Source: a virus. Taken from it: a stretch of 22,585 bases of DNA. The stretch spans positions 1 to 22,585 of the IMG/VR virus record IMGVR_UViG_3300019884_000014; one strand, 5' to 3'. Shown here piece after piece: positions 1 to 7,020 of the stretch (its first letter is position 1; every line of letters begins with the position of its first letter). The position numbers and the translations under genes were made by a program. The notes beneath the pieces are model-generated. The model was not told the origin of the DNA and did no database searches. It saw nothing but the letters and a program-made list of their open reading frames with translations.

Positions 1-218
1 CGCCAATTAAACAGCTTCCAACCCCACTCGTACTCGATGAAGCCGCTGGCGTAGTCACCCAGCGATAACAGCGCGGTCGCCTTGTTCCAGTGCGCGTAGG
101 GATCGTCCGGCGCGTAGCTAATCGCTGCGTCGAAATCAGCAACGGCAGCAGCAAATTCATTGCGCTGCAACCAATCGATGCCGCGCAACAAAAACGAGCG
201 GCTGATTAGCATGTTCAT
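1..218 (-). CDS. TPR-repeat protein, N-terminal part (gene runs off the left edge)
   Basis: The 72 visible codons read as a tetratricopeptide repeat: an amphipathic helix pair with WLQRNEFAAAVADFDAAI, then PDDPYAHWNKATALLSLGDY, ending in EYEWGWKLFNWR. The G-Y/F-x-EYEW-x-W pattern is common in TPR proteins fused to or partnered with glycosyltransferases, so a role in glycan transfer is possible, but the catalytic part is not in the window. The start ATG at 218 overlaps the methyltransferase stop codon as TGATG, which indicates translational coupling; a second in-frame ATG lies at 212. It is the last visible gene downstream of the capsid gene on the minus strand. TPR assignment is fairly sure, function is not. 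Confidence 0.7.
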   Translation of the reverse strand, partial: MNMLISRSFLLRGIDWLQRNEFAAAVADFDAAISYAPDDPYAHWNKATALLSLGDYASGFIEYEWGWKLFNW

Positions 219-769
219 CAGCGGGGCTCAAAGGCCAGCCACGTATGCGCGACGTGATAAATTTCGCGGCCACCGGCATGCAATTCATCAAGAACCTCGG
301 TGACCTTAACCGTTGGGTTTCCGTAATCGTGATAGATGATGAGGCCACCGGGCAGGGTCACACGCTCGGCCCATTCGGCATCTTGCCTCACTGCGTTGCG
401 CCCGTGATCGCCATCCACAAAAACAACATCCGCCACGAGCGGCAACTTCTCACCACGCAGTACCAAGCGAAAGCGCGGATCATCGCGGACCAGACGACCC
501 GGCTGGTCCGGCCGCTCCACCGCCTGCGCTGGAATCTCAAATTGGTAATCAGCGGGAATGTCGACGCCATAGTAGTGCTCGATGGTCGGAACATCCCGCA
601 GCACAGCTTGCGCGGTCAATCCGATATTGATTCCAATCTCCACCATAACCCTCGGCGCGACACTCTTGACCAGCGCCAAGAAAACATCTTGCTCACCCGG
701 CATCATGTAGTGCCGGACCGTGAAGCCGATGACGTTGAATTTCGACTTACTGACGACAGGCAAGGTCAT
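218..769 (-). CDS. class I SAM-dependent methyltransferase (Methyltransf_24-like)
   Basis: A 183-aa protein with a Rossmann-type methyltransferase pattern: motif I VEIGINIG (residues 43-50) for SAM binding, an acidic strand end at GVD (68-70), the FVDGDHG motif (117-123) typical of Methyltransf_24-like enzymes, and GGLIIYHDYGNP (141-152). It probably methylates a sugar or small molecule rather than DNA, because no DNA-methyltransferase DPPY/NPPY motif is present. It overlaps the TPR gene downstream (TGATG), so the two may act together on a glycan; that is inference. No Shine-Dalgarno sequence precedes the ATG. A hairpin lies between it and the capsid gene upstream. Confidence 0.8.
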   Translation of the reverse strand: MTLPVVSKSKFNVIGFTVRHYMMPGEQDVFLALVKSVAPRVMVEIGINIGLTAQAVLRDVPTIEHYYGVDIPADYQFEIPAQAVERPDQPGRLVRDDPRFRLVLRGEKLPLVADVVFVDGDHGRNAVRQDAEWAERVTLPGGLIIYHDYGNPTVKVTEVLDELHAGGREIYHVAHTWLAFEPR

Positions 770-774
770 TTTTG

Positions 775-806
775 AAGGAAAGGGCGGGCGATGACCCGCC
801 CCTTTT
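775..806. terminator. bidirectional intrinsic terminator-like hairpin after the capsid gene
   Basis: A perfect 7-bp GC stem, GGGCGGG (782-788) and CCCGCCC (795-801), encloses a 6-nt loop. On the plus strand it is followed by CTTTTATTTATT. On the minus strand, the direction of the flanking genes, it is followed by TTTCCTTC. It sits 11 nt beyond the capsid stop codon and just before the methyltransferase start, so it may reduce readthrough from capsid into the methyltransferase/TPR pair. The minus-strand U-tract is interrupted, so termination may be partial. Confidence 0.6.
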
Positions 807-811
807 ATTTA

Positions 812-3028
812 TTACCAAGTGACTGCGGAAGTCCAAGCAATCACACCCGAGCGGCGGACAACCCAGTTCATCGGAAGGATGAGCCGAAGCGCCATCGAAT
901 CGGTTTGGAACATGGACATCGTCGGCGCTGCAACAGTGGCAGGCGTACCGGCCGTGCCGATGTTGAGCGGAGTCGTATCTTCCATGTGCAGCGTGGCCTG
1001 ATCGCTGATCTCGAAGCGCGGGTTGTCGCCCGTGACCGAGACGAAATCAGCCGCATCGATGACGATCACAACGCCGAGCGGAACGGTGCCCGACTTGATC
1101 ACCGGATACCCCATCAGCCGACCAGCGTTGATCTCAGCCGCGAACGGGAAGAGACCGCCTGGGTTCGGGGGCTGGATGAAGCCGATGCTCAGCGCCTGTT
1201 GCGGATTCATGATGAAGGCCATGTTCCGAACATTGCCGTTGGTCGCCGTCAGTACCGCGCCGGTTAGCTGCTTCAGGTCGCCGACAAGGGCCGCGAAGCC
1301 GCCGCCTGTGGTTGCCGTCAGACCGCCGACGCCGTTGCGTAGACCGGCCGGCCGGATGGTCGTCGCCGCAGCGGTATCGAGCAAGATGGTGTCGATGGAA
1401 ACCGCCGTATCTTCTTGGATCGCGTTGCGCAACAAGCCTTCGATGGCGGGCACGGAATGCTCATCCATCTCACGGGTCCAAGTCGTGATCACCGCCATTT
1501 TCTTCGGGGTGAGTAGTTGCGCGGTGAATCCCGCCTGACGGACAGGAATCGGCGCACCTTCACCGACGAACGATCCAGCAACTGTCGGAGTCGCTGAGCG
1601 GGTCGGGATGCTAATGCGCCCGTTGCGCCCGAAGTCGAGCCGCAGACCCAGACCGGACAGCGCCGGATAGACCGACGACGGCGTGAGACGCGGCATCAGT
1701 TCCGCGTTGATCTGCTGCACCAGTTCGGCCGCCCAGCCAGCGACATCGGTCTTGGCGGGAGCCGTTGCGGCTTTCAGGGTCAGATCGCAGATGACCCTTG
1801 TCGCTTCGTCGGTGCCGTAGATTTGCTCACGGATTTGATCGAGTGATTTCCCGGCGAAATCCGACGACTTGGACAGCGCGCGGATCGTACCGGCGCGGAC
1901 CAAGAACTCAAGCGGCTCGATTTTTCTCGGCACGACGGAGAACGGACGCACGATGGCGGGCATGCTTCGGCCGTTGCCGTTGCCGCCGTTGCCGCCGCCA
2001 TCGACCGTGCCCTTCAGCTTGGTCTCGGCTTCCAACAGCGAAAGCCGCATCGCCTCCTGATCGGCGATTTTCTTGTTCAGTTCGTTGGTAACCGTAACAT
2101 CGGCCTCGGTGACATTTTCGTCGTCGACGCCTTCGAGATGGGTAGTCAATTGATCGCGCAACCCCACGAGCCTCTGCTCGGTGGCTTCGATGCGCTTGGT
2201 GAGTGGTGTCATAACAATCCCCCTTCGGGATCGTGGAGTGTCGGCAGACCCGCCGTTTGAACCGCGACGTGCGCCGCTCTGGTCTTCTTTCTTGCCTTGC
2301 CCGGCAAAGACCATGTCGACGGTGTCGCGGGAGATGTTGAGCGATTTTGCAATCGCCAAAGCGTTTGGGTTGGCTGGAATCGAGACCAGTGATGATTCGA
2401 CCAGTTCGGTTTTGCGAAAGCGTGTGCCGCCGCCATTCTTGGTCAGCGGCTCGGATTGGATCGGCAGAAAGCCGACCGAGACCGCGCGCAGGATGTCGGC
2501 GTCGACCAGTCGGCGGATTTCGTCGATCCGATCGGAGGTGCCGAGCGGCGCGAGTTTCAGGTCGCCGCGCAGTTCGCCTTTTTCGTTGCGCAGGTTGATC
2601 CACTTGCCGATGGGAAAGTTGGCATTGTGATTGAACAACGCCACCGGATTTTTTTTGAAGTTGCGCAAATCCCAGCCGTCGGCGTCGATCACATCGCCCA
2701 TGCGGTCGGGCGTCATGTCGGACAGCACGAAGGTCATGCCAGCCTCGTGCGAGACGTGCGTCTTGCGCACGACCTGTTTGCTGCTGCGCTCTTCCCACGC
2801 CAGCGCGCAAGCATCTTCATCGCCACTTTCCGCGACGCAGTCGACCATGAAGTCTTCGCGCGAGTCGTAGCCGTCAGGCGAGATGGTTTTTTCCTTTTTG
2901 GCTTCGCGCCAAATGCTCAGGCAGGCGGCGACGGCCTGATCCCGCTCGCGCCCGCCTTCTATCATTTCCGGCACGCACCGGCTGGTGAACTCGGACTGGG
3001 TTTCCCCAGCATGCGGCTTCATTGGCAT
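812..3028 (-). CDS. fused HK97-type prohead protease (S78) and major capsid protein
   Basis: A single 738-codon reading frame joins two head-assembly proteins. Residues about 85-235 are a herpesvirus-like S78 prohead protease with candidate catalytic His134 (FNHNANFP), Ser184 (RAVSVGF) and Glu211 (ELVESSLVSIPANP). Residues about 273-370 form a charged helical scaffold-like region, and about 380-738 carry an HK97-fold capsid with FVGEGAPIPVRQAGF and LTPKKMAVITTW. Residues 8-78 hold two copies of a Cys-containing motif (FTSRCVPEM, FMVDCVAES). The start at 3028 is chosen because GGAGG lies 6 nt upstream; longer reading-frame starts lack this. An internal ATG at 2212 (residue 273) follows AAGGGGGA, so free capsid protein may also be made. 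The protease would cut the scaffold region during maturation. Confidence 0.9.
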   Translation of the reverse strand: MPMKPHAGETQSEFTSRCVPEMIEGGRERDQAVAACLSIWREAKKEKTISPDGYDSREDFMVDCVAESGDEDACALAWEERSSKQVVRKTHVSHEAGMTFVLSDMTPDRMGDVIDADGWDLRNFKKNPVALFNHNANFPIGKWINLRNEKGELRGDLKLAPLGTSDRIDEIRRLVDADILRAVSVGFLPIQSEPLTKNGGGTRFRKTELVESSLVSIPANPNALAIAKSLNISRDTVDMVFAGQGKKEDQSGARRGSNGGSADTPRSRRGIVMTPLTKRIEATEQRLVGLRDQLTTHLEGVDDENVTEADVTVTNELNKKIADQEAMRLSLLEAETKLKGTVDGGGNGGNGNGRSMPAIVRPFSVVPRKIEPLEFLVRAGTIRALSKSSDFAGKSLDQIREQIYGTDEATRVICDLTLKAATAPAKTDVAGWAAELVQQINAELMPRLTPSSVYPALSGLGLRLDFGRNGRISIPTRSATPTVAGSFVGEGAPIPVRQAGFTAQLLTPKKMAVITTWTREMDEHSVPAIEGLLRNAIQEDTAVSIDTILLDTAAATTIRPAGLRNGVGGLTATTGGGFAALVGDLKQLTGAVLTATNGNVRNMAFIMNPQQALSIGFIQPPNPGGLFPFAAEINAGRLMGYPVIKSGTVPLGVVIVIDAADFVSVTGDNPRFEISDQATLHMEDTTPLNIGTAGTPATVAAPTMSMFQTDSMALRLILPMNWVVRRSGVIAWTSAVTW

Positions 3029-3085
3029 TGAAAACCTCCATGATCTCAGCGGCTTATGGCTGCGGTCATTATTAGATAGGACGGC

Positions 3086-3114
3086 TTGACATATAGGAAA
3101 GGATGGCCTATATC
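3086..3114 (+). promoter_or_regulatory. P1: sigma70-type promoter overlaid by inverted-repeat operator
   Basis: TTGACA (3086-3091), a 17-nt spacer, then TATATC (3109-3114). The arms ATATAGG (3091-3097) and CCTATAT (3107-3113) form a perfect 7-bp inverted repeat with 9 nt between, so a bound dimer would cover both promoter boxes. An extra half-site, AGATAGG, lies at 3074-3080. It drives the plus-strand gene at 3217 and lies in the divergent gap before the protease-capsid gene. Confidence 0.85.
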
Positions 3115-3216
3115 TGTTTTGTGAACGACAGGGTTTTCGGCAGCCAGACAAGGCGCTCGTCGAAACAAGCCGGGTGGGCGAAGGAAGGGCAGCCCGGACA
3201 AATCAGGAGCTACCAA

Positions 3217-3801
3217 ATGATCAAGCTTCGTTTCCGCACACTCGATGGCATCCGCAAGACCAAGACTTTCAAAACGGTCGCGGGCGCACGCAAGGCCGCC
3301 CATGACTGGGTCGGCAAGGACGCCGATGTTGGAATCGGCTACGCGGTCTCAACCGATGGCGTTGTCACGGTCTCTGTCGATGGCGCGACGCTCGACGACA
3401 TCTTCGGCGAGCCGAAAGTTGCCGAGAAGAAAGACGAGCCTCGCAAGTTCGTCGCAAAGCGCTCGGGTCCGGACAGCTACGATCTGTATTGCGGCGATCC
3501 AGTTCCAGCGAACAAATTCGGTCGCGTGTTCGAAGCCTACGAAGTTCACGTTGGCGACGAGCGCGATGGATGGGCACTCAGCTTCGAATGGCCAGAGCTT
3601 GGCTACACCGACGATCACTACTCCACACTGAAAGCGGCGCTCGCCTACGCGCGGTGGGCGGTCGAAGGCTACTTCGAATACAGCGCCGAGGAAGCCCGCG
3701 CCGAACAGGAAGCCGAAGGCGCTTGGCTGCGCCATGCCGAACGGCAGACCAACGACGATTTCGCTTTCGAAGAATACGAGCGCTCACGCGGTTTGATTTG
3801 A
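3217..3801 (+). CDS. hypothetical phage protein, 194 aa
   Basis: Function not recognised. The start at 3217 is supported by AGGAG at 3205-3209, seven bases upstream; an earlier in-frame ATG at 3103 lies inside the P1 promoter. The N-terminal 60 residues (MIKLRFRTLDGIRKTKTFKT, AGARKAAHDWVG) look like a small basic beta-alpha domain seen in phage hypotheticals. The C-terminal half is acidic and rich in aromatic residues. The protein ends in a charged helix. The roughly 100-nt leader after P1 contains a weak stem (CCGGGT 3170-3175 with GCCCGG 3192-3197). It is the first gene of the plus-strand block that runs to 6163. Confidence 0.8.
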   Translation: MIKLRFRTLDGIRKTKTFKTVAGARKAAHDWVGKDADVGIGYAVSTDGVVTVSVDGATLDDIFGEPKVAEKKDEPRKFVAKRSGPDSYDLYCGDPVPANKFGRVFEAYEVHVGDERDGWALSFEWPELGYTDDHYSTLKAALAYARWAVEGYFEYSAEEARAEQEAEGAWLRHAERQTNDDFAFEEYERSRGLI

Positions 3802-3822
3802 GGCAACCTGAAAGGAAGCAAA

Positions 3823-4125
3823 ATGAAAATGACAACACTACCCAGCAGCGACCACGACACCATCGGTAAGATCGCGCAGCGCGCGGTGTTCCTGTACGCG
3901 CAACACGACATCTGCGTCGACCGGCTGACCGTTCTGCTTGACGTAACGACCTGCCATTCACAGGGCCAGCCACTTCGGCTCGACGATCTGCTCGGTGCCG
4001 ATGACTTCAACTTCATGCACGACATCGGCGGCATCAATCGCCATCTGGACCGCAAGACCGGGCAACTGCTTGACGGGTTCCGGCCGCGCTTCTGCGCATT
4101 CAGGCCAATTAAATCTTCTATATGA
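3823..4125 (+). CDS. conserved phage hypothetical protein, 100 aa
   Basis: A helical 100-aa protein with no catalytic motif recognised. The patterns IGKIAQRAVFLYAQHDI, VTTCHSQGQPLRLDDLLGAD and FNFMHDIGGINRHLDRKTGQ match the style of a small conserved family found in phages and bacteria, but I cannot name it with certainty. AAAGGA lies seven bases before the ATG. It follows the 3217 gene by 21 nt and ends 4 nt before the P2 promoter, so it is likely cotranscribed from P1. Confidence 0.8.
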   Translation: MKMTTLPSSDHDTIGKIAQRAVFLYAQHDICVDRLTVLLDVTTCHSQGQPLRLDDLLGADDFNFMHDIGGINRHLDRKTGQLLDGFRPRFCAFRPIKSSI

Positions 4126-4129
4126 TCTC

Positions 4130-4158
4130 TTGACATATAGGTCGATAGGCCCTATATT
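4130..4158 (+). promoter_or_regulatory. P2: promoter with inverted-repeat operator
   Basis: TTGACA (4130-4135), 17-nt spacer, TATATT (4153-4158). Perfect arms ATATAGG (4135-4141) and CCTATAT (4151-4157) are spaced 9 nt, as in P1. A shorter nested palindrome ATAGG-C-CCTAT lies at 4145-4155. It drives the 4208 gene. Confidence 0.85.
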
Positions 4159-4167
4159 GAGGATGAA

Positions 4168-4188
4168 GGGTCGCGATGGGCGCGGCCC
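4168..4188 (+). promoter_or_regulatory. 5'-leader hairpin before the 4208 gene
   Basis: GGGTCGCG (4168-4175) pairs with CGCGGCCC (4181-4188), one pair being G-U, with a 5-nt loop. It lies between the P2 start site and the ribosome binding site and has no U-tract, so it is a leader structure rather than a terminator. A role in mRNA stability or translation is inference. Confidence 0.45.
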
Positions 4189-4207
4189 AGTGGAAAAGGA
4201 AGCGAGA

Positions 4208-4621
4208 ATGTTTCTCTCTCAATTCAGCGGCGTGCCCACGGCAGCCGGCAGCAAGTCGGCGCAGTTTGCGGCAGCGTTCACCAAGGCGGTCGCGGCCGGG
4301 CTAGAGGCCGGCAAGGCGGCAGTGCCCCGAGTGATGGTCGTGCAACAAATCGGCGCGGGCAACACGGTCCAGCAGGAATGGCACGAGCCCGAGGGCCTGT
4401 GCGGTTTTGCTTGGGTCAAGGTCACGCCCGGAAATTCGCCCTTCGCCAATTGGCTCAAGCGGCACGACTTCGCCAGCAAGGCTTACGGCGGCGGTGTCGA
4501 CATCTGGATCAGCGACTTCAATCAGAGCGTCACGCGGAAAGAAGCTGCGGCGAGCGCGCTGGCCAAGGTGCTGCAGATGGAGCTTGGCATCCACGCCTAC
4601 GCATCAAGCCGGTTGGATTAA
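4208..4621 (+). CDS. conserved phage hypothetical protein, 137 aa
   Basis: The start at 4208 is chosen because AAGGA (4196-4200) lies seven bases upstream and because longer in-frame starts precede or overlap P2. The C-terminal half carries a pattern familiar from many phage hypotheticals: CGFAWVKVTPGNSPFANWL, KAYGGGVDIWISDFNQS and LGIHAYASSRLD. The known family members have no assigned enzymatic activity that I can state. No membrane segment or signal peptide is seen. It is transcribed from P2 through a hairpin leader and followed by a second hairpin before the next gene. Confidence 0.85.
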   Translation: MFLSQFSGVPTAAGSKSAQFAAAFTKAVAAGLEAGKAAVPRVMVVQQIGAGNTVQQEWHEPEGLCGFAWVKVTPGNSPFANWLKRHDFASKAYGGGVDIWISDFNQSVTRKEAAASALAKVLQMELGIHAYASSRLD

Positions 4622-4631
4622 CCGGCGCAAC

Positions 4632-4654
4632 GGGCGCGGTTTTCGGCCGCGCCC
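4632..4654 (+). promoter_or_regulatory. intergenic stem-loop between the 4208 and 4668 genes
   Basis: GGGCGCGG (4632-4639) pairs perfectly with CCGCGCCC (4647-4654) around a 7-nt loop. There is no U-tract, so it is not a standard terminator; it could slow polymerase or protect an mRNA end. Confidence 0.45.
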
Positions 4655-4667
4655 AGAAACGGAAACG

Positions 4668-4862
4668 ATGGCTAAACGACGAACCAACGAACAACGGCTG
4701 ACTGACGCCCGCATCCAGAACGCGGTCTACGGATTCAGCATTCCGATGCTGTCCATCCCGGCGCTCTACAAGCAAATGGAAGCGGCCGTCGCACTCGGCG
4801 CGACCAACGATGAATTGAAAGCGGTGGTCGCCGCTTTCCCCGGCGTAAGTAGGACGCGTTGA
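4668..4862 (+). CDS. small hypothetical protein, 64 aa
   Basis: MAKRRTNEQRLTDARIQNAV is a basic N-terminus. It is followed by a helical region (IPALYKQMEAAVALGATNDE) and AFPGVSRTR. Function unknown. GGAAA precedes the ATG by about four bases. The stop codon TGA lies inside the TTGACA of promoter P3, an arrangement also seen at P5. It is probably cotranscribed with the 4208 gene from P2. Confidence 0.7.
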   Translation: MAKRRTNEQRLTDARIQNAVYGFSIPMLSIPALYKQMEAAVALGATNDELKAVVAAFPGVSRTR

Positions 4863-4887
4863 CATATAGGAACGGCTGCCCTATGAA
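4859..4887 (+). promoter_or_regulatory. P3: promoter-operator with a gene start inside its -10 box
   Basis: TTGACA (4859-4864), 17-nt spacer, TATGAA (4882-4887). Arms ATATAGG (4864-4870) and CCTATGA (4880-4886) keep the 9-nt spacing with one mismatch. TAGGAC at 4850-4855 matches the extra half-site of P1. The ATG of the next gene (4883) lies within the -10 hexamer, so this promoter would start transcription downstream of that ATG and serve the 5040 gene onward, or act mainly as an operator. Confidence 0.7.
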
Positions 4888-5056
4888 GGAATCCAACGTC
4901 ACAGTCGGCCGGGTTTATCGCGCGGATGGCGAGATCGTCCGCGTCCTATCCAAACATAGCGACCAAGTTTACGCTCGCGTAGTCGCGGACAGGAAACCGA
5001 AATACCGCTATGTGCTGTATTCCAAATTGGAGGAAATAGATGAGCACCGCCCCTGA
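4883..5056 (+). CDS. small hypothetical protein, 57 aa
   Basis: MKESNVTVGRVYRADGEIVR followed by a beta-rich stretch ending in KYRYVLYSKLEEIDEHRP; it looks like a small SH3-like or barrel domain, but no family is recognised. The ATG lies in the -10 box of P3 and the nearest purine-rich sequence (AGGAAC) is about 10 nt upstream, so it is probably translated from mRNA coming from P2. It overlaps the next gene by 17 nt. Confidence 0.65.
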   Translation: MKESNVTVGRVYRADGEIVRVLSKHSDQVYARVVADRKPKYRYVLYSKLEEIDEHRP

Positions 5057-5264
5057 CGGGTTTCACGATCACACCGAACCGACATGGTTCAATCAACTGT
5101 TTCACGCGCACCAGCTTTTGAAAGAAAAGGGCTACGACGAAGTCAGGCGGCACGCGCGCGTGTCCAGCGAGAATCGACACCGCTGCCGCGAATGCTTTTG
5201 CTGCGCCTGCGCTGCGGTGCTTTACGACCCGGTGGAACGCCGCAAGCGCGGCTTGCCGGGATGA
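5040..5264 (+). CDS. small Cys-rich hypothetical protein, 74 aa
   Basis: The ATG at 5040 follows GGAGG by 7 nt. The C-terminal part holds a dense cysteine cluster, CRECFCCACAAVL, preceded by a His-rich N-terminus (GFHDHTEPTWFNQLFHAHQL), consistent with metal binding, which is inference. Its start lies inside the end of the preceding gene in a different frame. It could be the first gene translated from P3 transcripts. Confidence 0.7.
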   Translation: MSTAPDGFHDHTEPTWFNQLFHAHQLLKEKGYDEVRRHARVSSENRHRCRECFCCACAAVLYDPVERRKRGLPG

Positions 5265-5300
5265 TTCAAGGCGACTGATTAAATGAAAGAAAGGGACATT

Positions 5301-5576
5301 ATGCCACTACTCGGTGACGCTCCAATTTCACCTGAACTCCACAAGCTGATGAATGGCGTCGCGCAAGGCTTGGATGCAGTCTTCAACGGTGACGCCAAAG
5401 GCAATGATCGTAAGAACGGCTTTGTCCTGCTGGTGTTTCCGTTCGATAACTTGGCGGACGGTGACGCACGCTGCAATTTCATTTCCAACGGAGCCGACCG
5501 CAGGGACGTGGTGGTGCTGATGAAGGAAATGATCGCCCGCTTCGAAGGTCAGCCGGAGATTAAGGGGAAAGCATGA
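5301..5576 (+). CDS. conserved phage hypothetical protein, 91 aa
   Basis: The start at 5301 is preferred over the in-frame ATG at 5283 because AAGGGA lies seven bases upstream of 5301 and nothing comparable precedes 5283. The segment ARCNFISNGADRRDVVVLMK followed by EMIARFEGQPE is a pattern I associate with a widespread phage hypothetical family of unknown role. The protein is soluble and alpha/beta. Its stop overlaps the next start as ATGA, showing translational coupling. Confidence 0.8.
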   Translation: MPLLGDAPISPELHKLMNGVAQGLDAVFNGDAKGNDRKNGFVLLVFPFDNLADGDARCNFISNGADRRDVVVLMKEMIARFEGQPEIKGKA

Positions 5577-6163
5577 GGCACCACACAATCGCGGCTGAAC
5601 TAGCGCACGAGTTATTCGCGCATGAATGCTTCGCCTTCACGGGCGAGGGGCAACCGCATTCGATGAACTGCCGACGCGCGCAGACGTTGATCGCCGACGC
5701 AATAGAACGCCAGCAAGAATTAGACGATGCGCGATGTCGCGACATACGGGATTTAGTTGTTCAACTCTCCCAAGCCAAAGCGGAGGTGGAGGAAGTCACA
5801 GACAAGTTCCGCGCCTTCGAAGCAATGGCTGTAGGCAGGGCGAAGCGCATTAACGAACTACACGCTCAACTCAAATCTGACCAAGAAGAAAATCGTGTAG
5901 GGGTAGTAGCGGATCGAATGGCAGAGCTTGATATGGCGTCACAAGAACGCATTGAGCAGTTAGAAGCTCAACTCTCCCAAGCCAAGGCAGATGCGGCGAA
6001 CCTACGCGCCGCCGCAGAGATTGGACTTTCCGCGCTCAAGAAAATTGATGCTCGCTGCACTGAAGCCCTCTCCCCCGCTCCCGCCAAGCCCTTCGACCGC
6101 ACACTAAGAGACAAAGAACTCTGGCTCCTTGATGACGAGCAAACAGAAGAGGACCGGGATTGA
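5573..6163 (+). CDS. coiled-coil hypothetical protein, 196 aa
   Basis: It starts with an ATGA overlap and a good AAGGGG ribosome binding site. Residues about 40-155 are a long heptad-rich coiled coil. The phrase QLSQAKA occurs twice, and the matching DNA (CAACTCTCCCAAGCCAA) is repeated near 5762 and 5970, so part of the coil arose by duplication. The N-terminus (HHTIAAELAHELFAHECFAF) is His-rich. No enzymatic motif is seen. It is the last gene of the plus-strand block and converges on the minus-strand lysis-like operon. No clear terminator follows. Confidence 0.75.
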   Translation: MRHHTIAAELAHELFAHECFAFTGEGQPHSMNCRRAQTLIADAIERQQELDDARCRDIRDLVVQLSQAKAEVEEVTDKFRAFEAMAVGRAKRINELHAQLKSDQEENRVGVVADRMAELDMASQERIEQLEAQLSQAKADAANLRAAAEIGLSALKKIDARCTEALSPAPAKPFDRTLRDKELWLLDDEQTEEDRD

Positions 6164-6182
6164 CAGCGACGCAATCCGATAA

Positions 6183-6284
6183 TTAGCCTTGTCCGGGCGT
6201 GTGTTTTGTCATCTTACGGATGACATAAATCGCCAGCGCACCAACAACAATACCCCCGACCACGATGTAGATAATTATTTCCAT
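6183..6284 (-). CDS. 33-aa single-span membrane peptide
   Basis: The frame encodes MEIIIYIVVGGIVVGALAIY, then VIRKMTKHTPGQG: one transmembrane helix of about 20 residues and a short basic tail, which predicts N-out/C-in topology. AAAGG lies five to six bases before the ATG, directly after the peptidase stop codon. It is the last gene of the endolysin, sulfatase, peptidase operon, so a holin-like or lysis-accessory role is possible but unproven. Confidence 0.7.
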   Translation of the reverse strand: MEIIIYIVVGGIVVGALAIYVIRKMTKHTPGQG

Positions 6285-6293
6285 CGTGCCTTT

Positions 6294-7004
6294 TCACGCC
6301 GCTTCCTTGACCTCAACGGCGACAGCGGCTTCGCCTTGTTCTTCGATCAACTGTTCCAGCGTTTCAAACGTAAGCCAAGCCTTGCCGTTCTGCCCCCATC
6401 CACTGCCCCATGAATTGATCATGCGTGCCGCGCCCGTGGTGCCGTCAGGATTTTTACGCTTGCGATTGATGCCAATAATTGTCCACGCATGGCCGCCAAC
6501 ATACGAGCCCCGGGGTTCGATATAGCCATCCCAATCGGGCGTGAACATATCCATATACCAATCAGTGCCCATGACGACTGGCCCTTTTGTCAAAACATGA
6601 GCAACAACAGTGTCCAAATCGAAGCCCCAACGGTATTCGGAACAAAGCCCATTGGCCTTTAGCCATTTGAACATGGCGCGGACAGAGGTCCCGTCATAAT
6701 CGGTCCCCGGCCATTCGTCGATTTCTTGCACCCGCTCGTAAACCTTCGTGCGTTCCGCAGCCGTGAGAAAGCCAGCATTGACGACTGGGCGCGTGCTCAA
6801 CCATTTATCGGTTGAATAAATGACGCACTCAGACGTAGCGCCTTGGTCAAGCGCATCGCCAAGTGAAAGCCAATACTTTGATGTGACCGCAGGAGGTACA
6901 GTTTCCTTGCGCAACAAATACTTGTTGTCGCGTTCATCTGGCGCGTAGCGTCTGCCAAGGCCAGATAGATTTTGTTCCGGGTTCAATGGCGCTAGTGCTG
7001 TCAT
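6294..7004 (-). CDS. papain-like (C1 family) cysteine peptidase
   Basis: A 236-aa protein with the papain catalytic layout: oxyanion Gln54 and nucleophile Cys60 in DQGATSECVIYS, His172 in GGHAWTIIGI, and Asn197 in INSWGSGWGQNGKAWL (the NSWG signature). No signal peptide or propeptide is visible, so it acts in the cytoplasm or is released by lysis. The start at 7004 is chosen for GGAG about 8 nt upstream; ATG 7028 and TTG 7034 are alternatives that overlap the sulfatase end. It lies third in an operon after endolysin and sulfatase, which suggests a role at lysis or in host-protein processing. Confidence 0.88.
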   Translation of the reverse strand: MTALAPLNPEQNLSGLGRRYAPDERDNKYLLRKETVPPAVTSKYWLSLGDALDQGATSECVIYSTDKWLSTRPVVNAGFLTAAERTKVYERVQEIDEWPGTDYDGTSVRAMFKWLKANGLCSEYRWGFDLDTVVAHVLTKGPVVMGTDWYMDMFTPDWDGYIEPRGSYVGGHAWTIIGINRKRKNPDGTTGAARMINSWGSGWGQNGKAWLTFETLEQLIEEQGEAAVAVEVKEAA

Positions 7005-7020
7005 TGTTGGCTCCACGGGT

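Noticed and set aside
245-775. 176-codon plus-strand frame opposite the methyltransferase
   Set aside because: Antisense shadow; the minus-strand frame has SAM-binding motifs and coupled neighbours.
1908-2810. 300-codon minus-strand frame in another phase of the protease-capsid gene
   Set aside because: Arg/Gln-rich out-of-frame translation without domains; the main frame carries protease and capsid motifs.
3103-3216. N-terminal extension of the 3217 gene from the ATG at 3103
   Set aside because: That ATG lies between the -35 and -10 boxes of P1 and would not be on the mRNA; AGGAG supports 3217.
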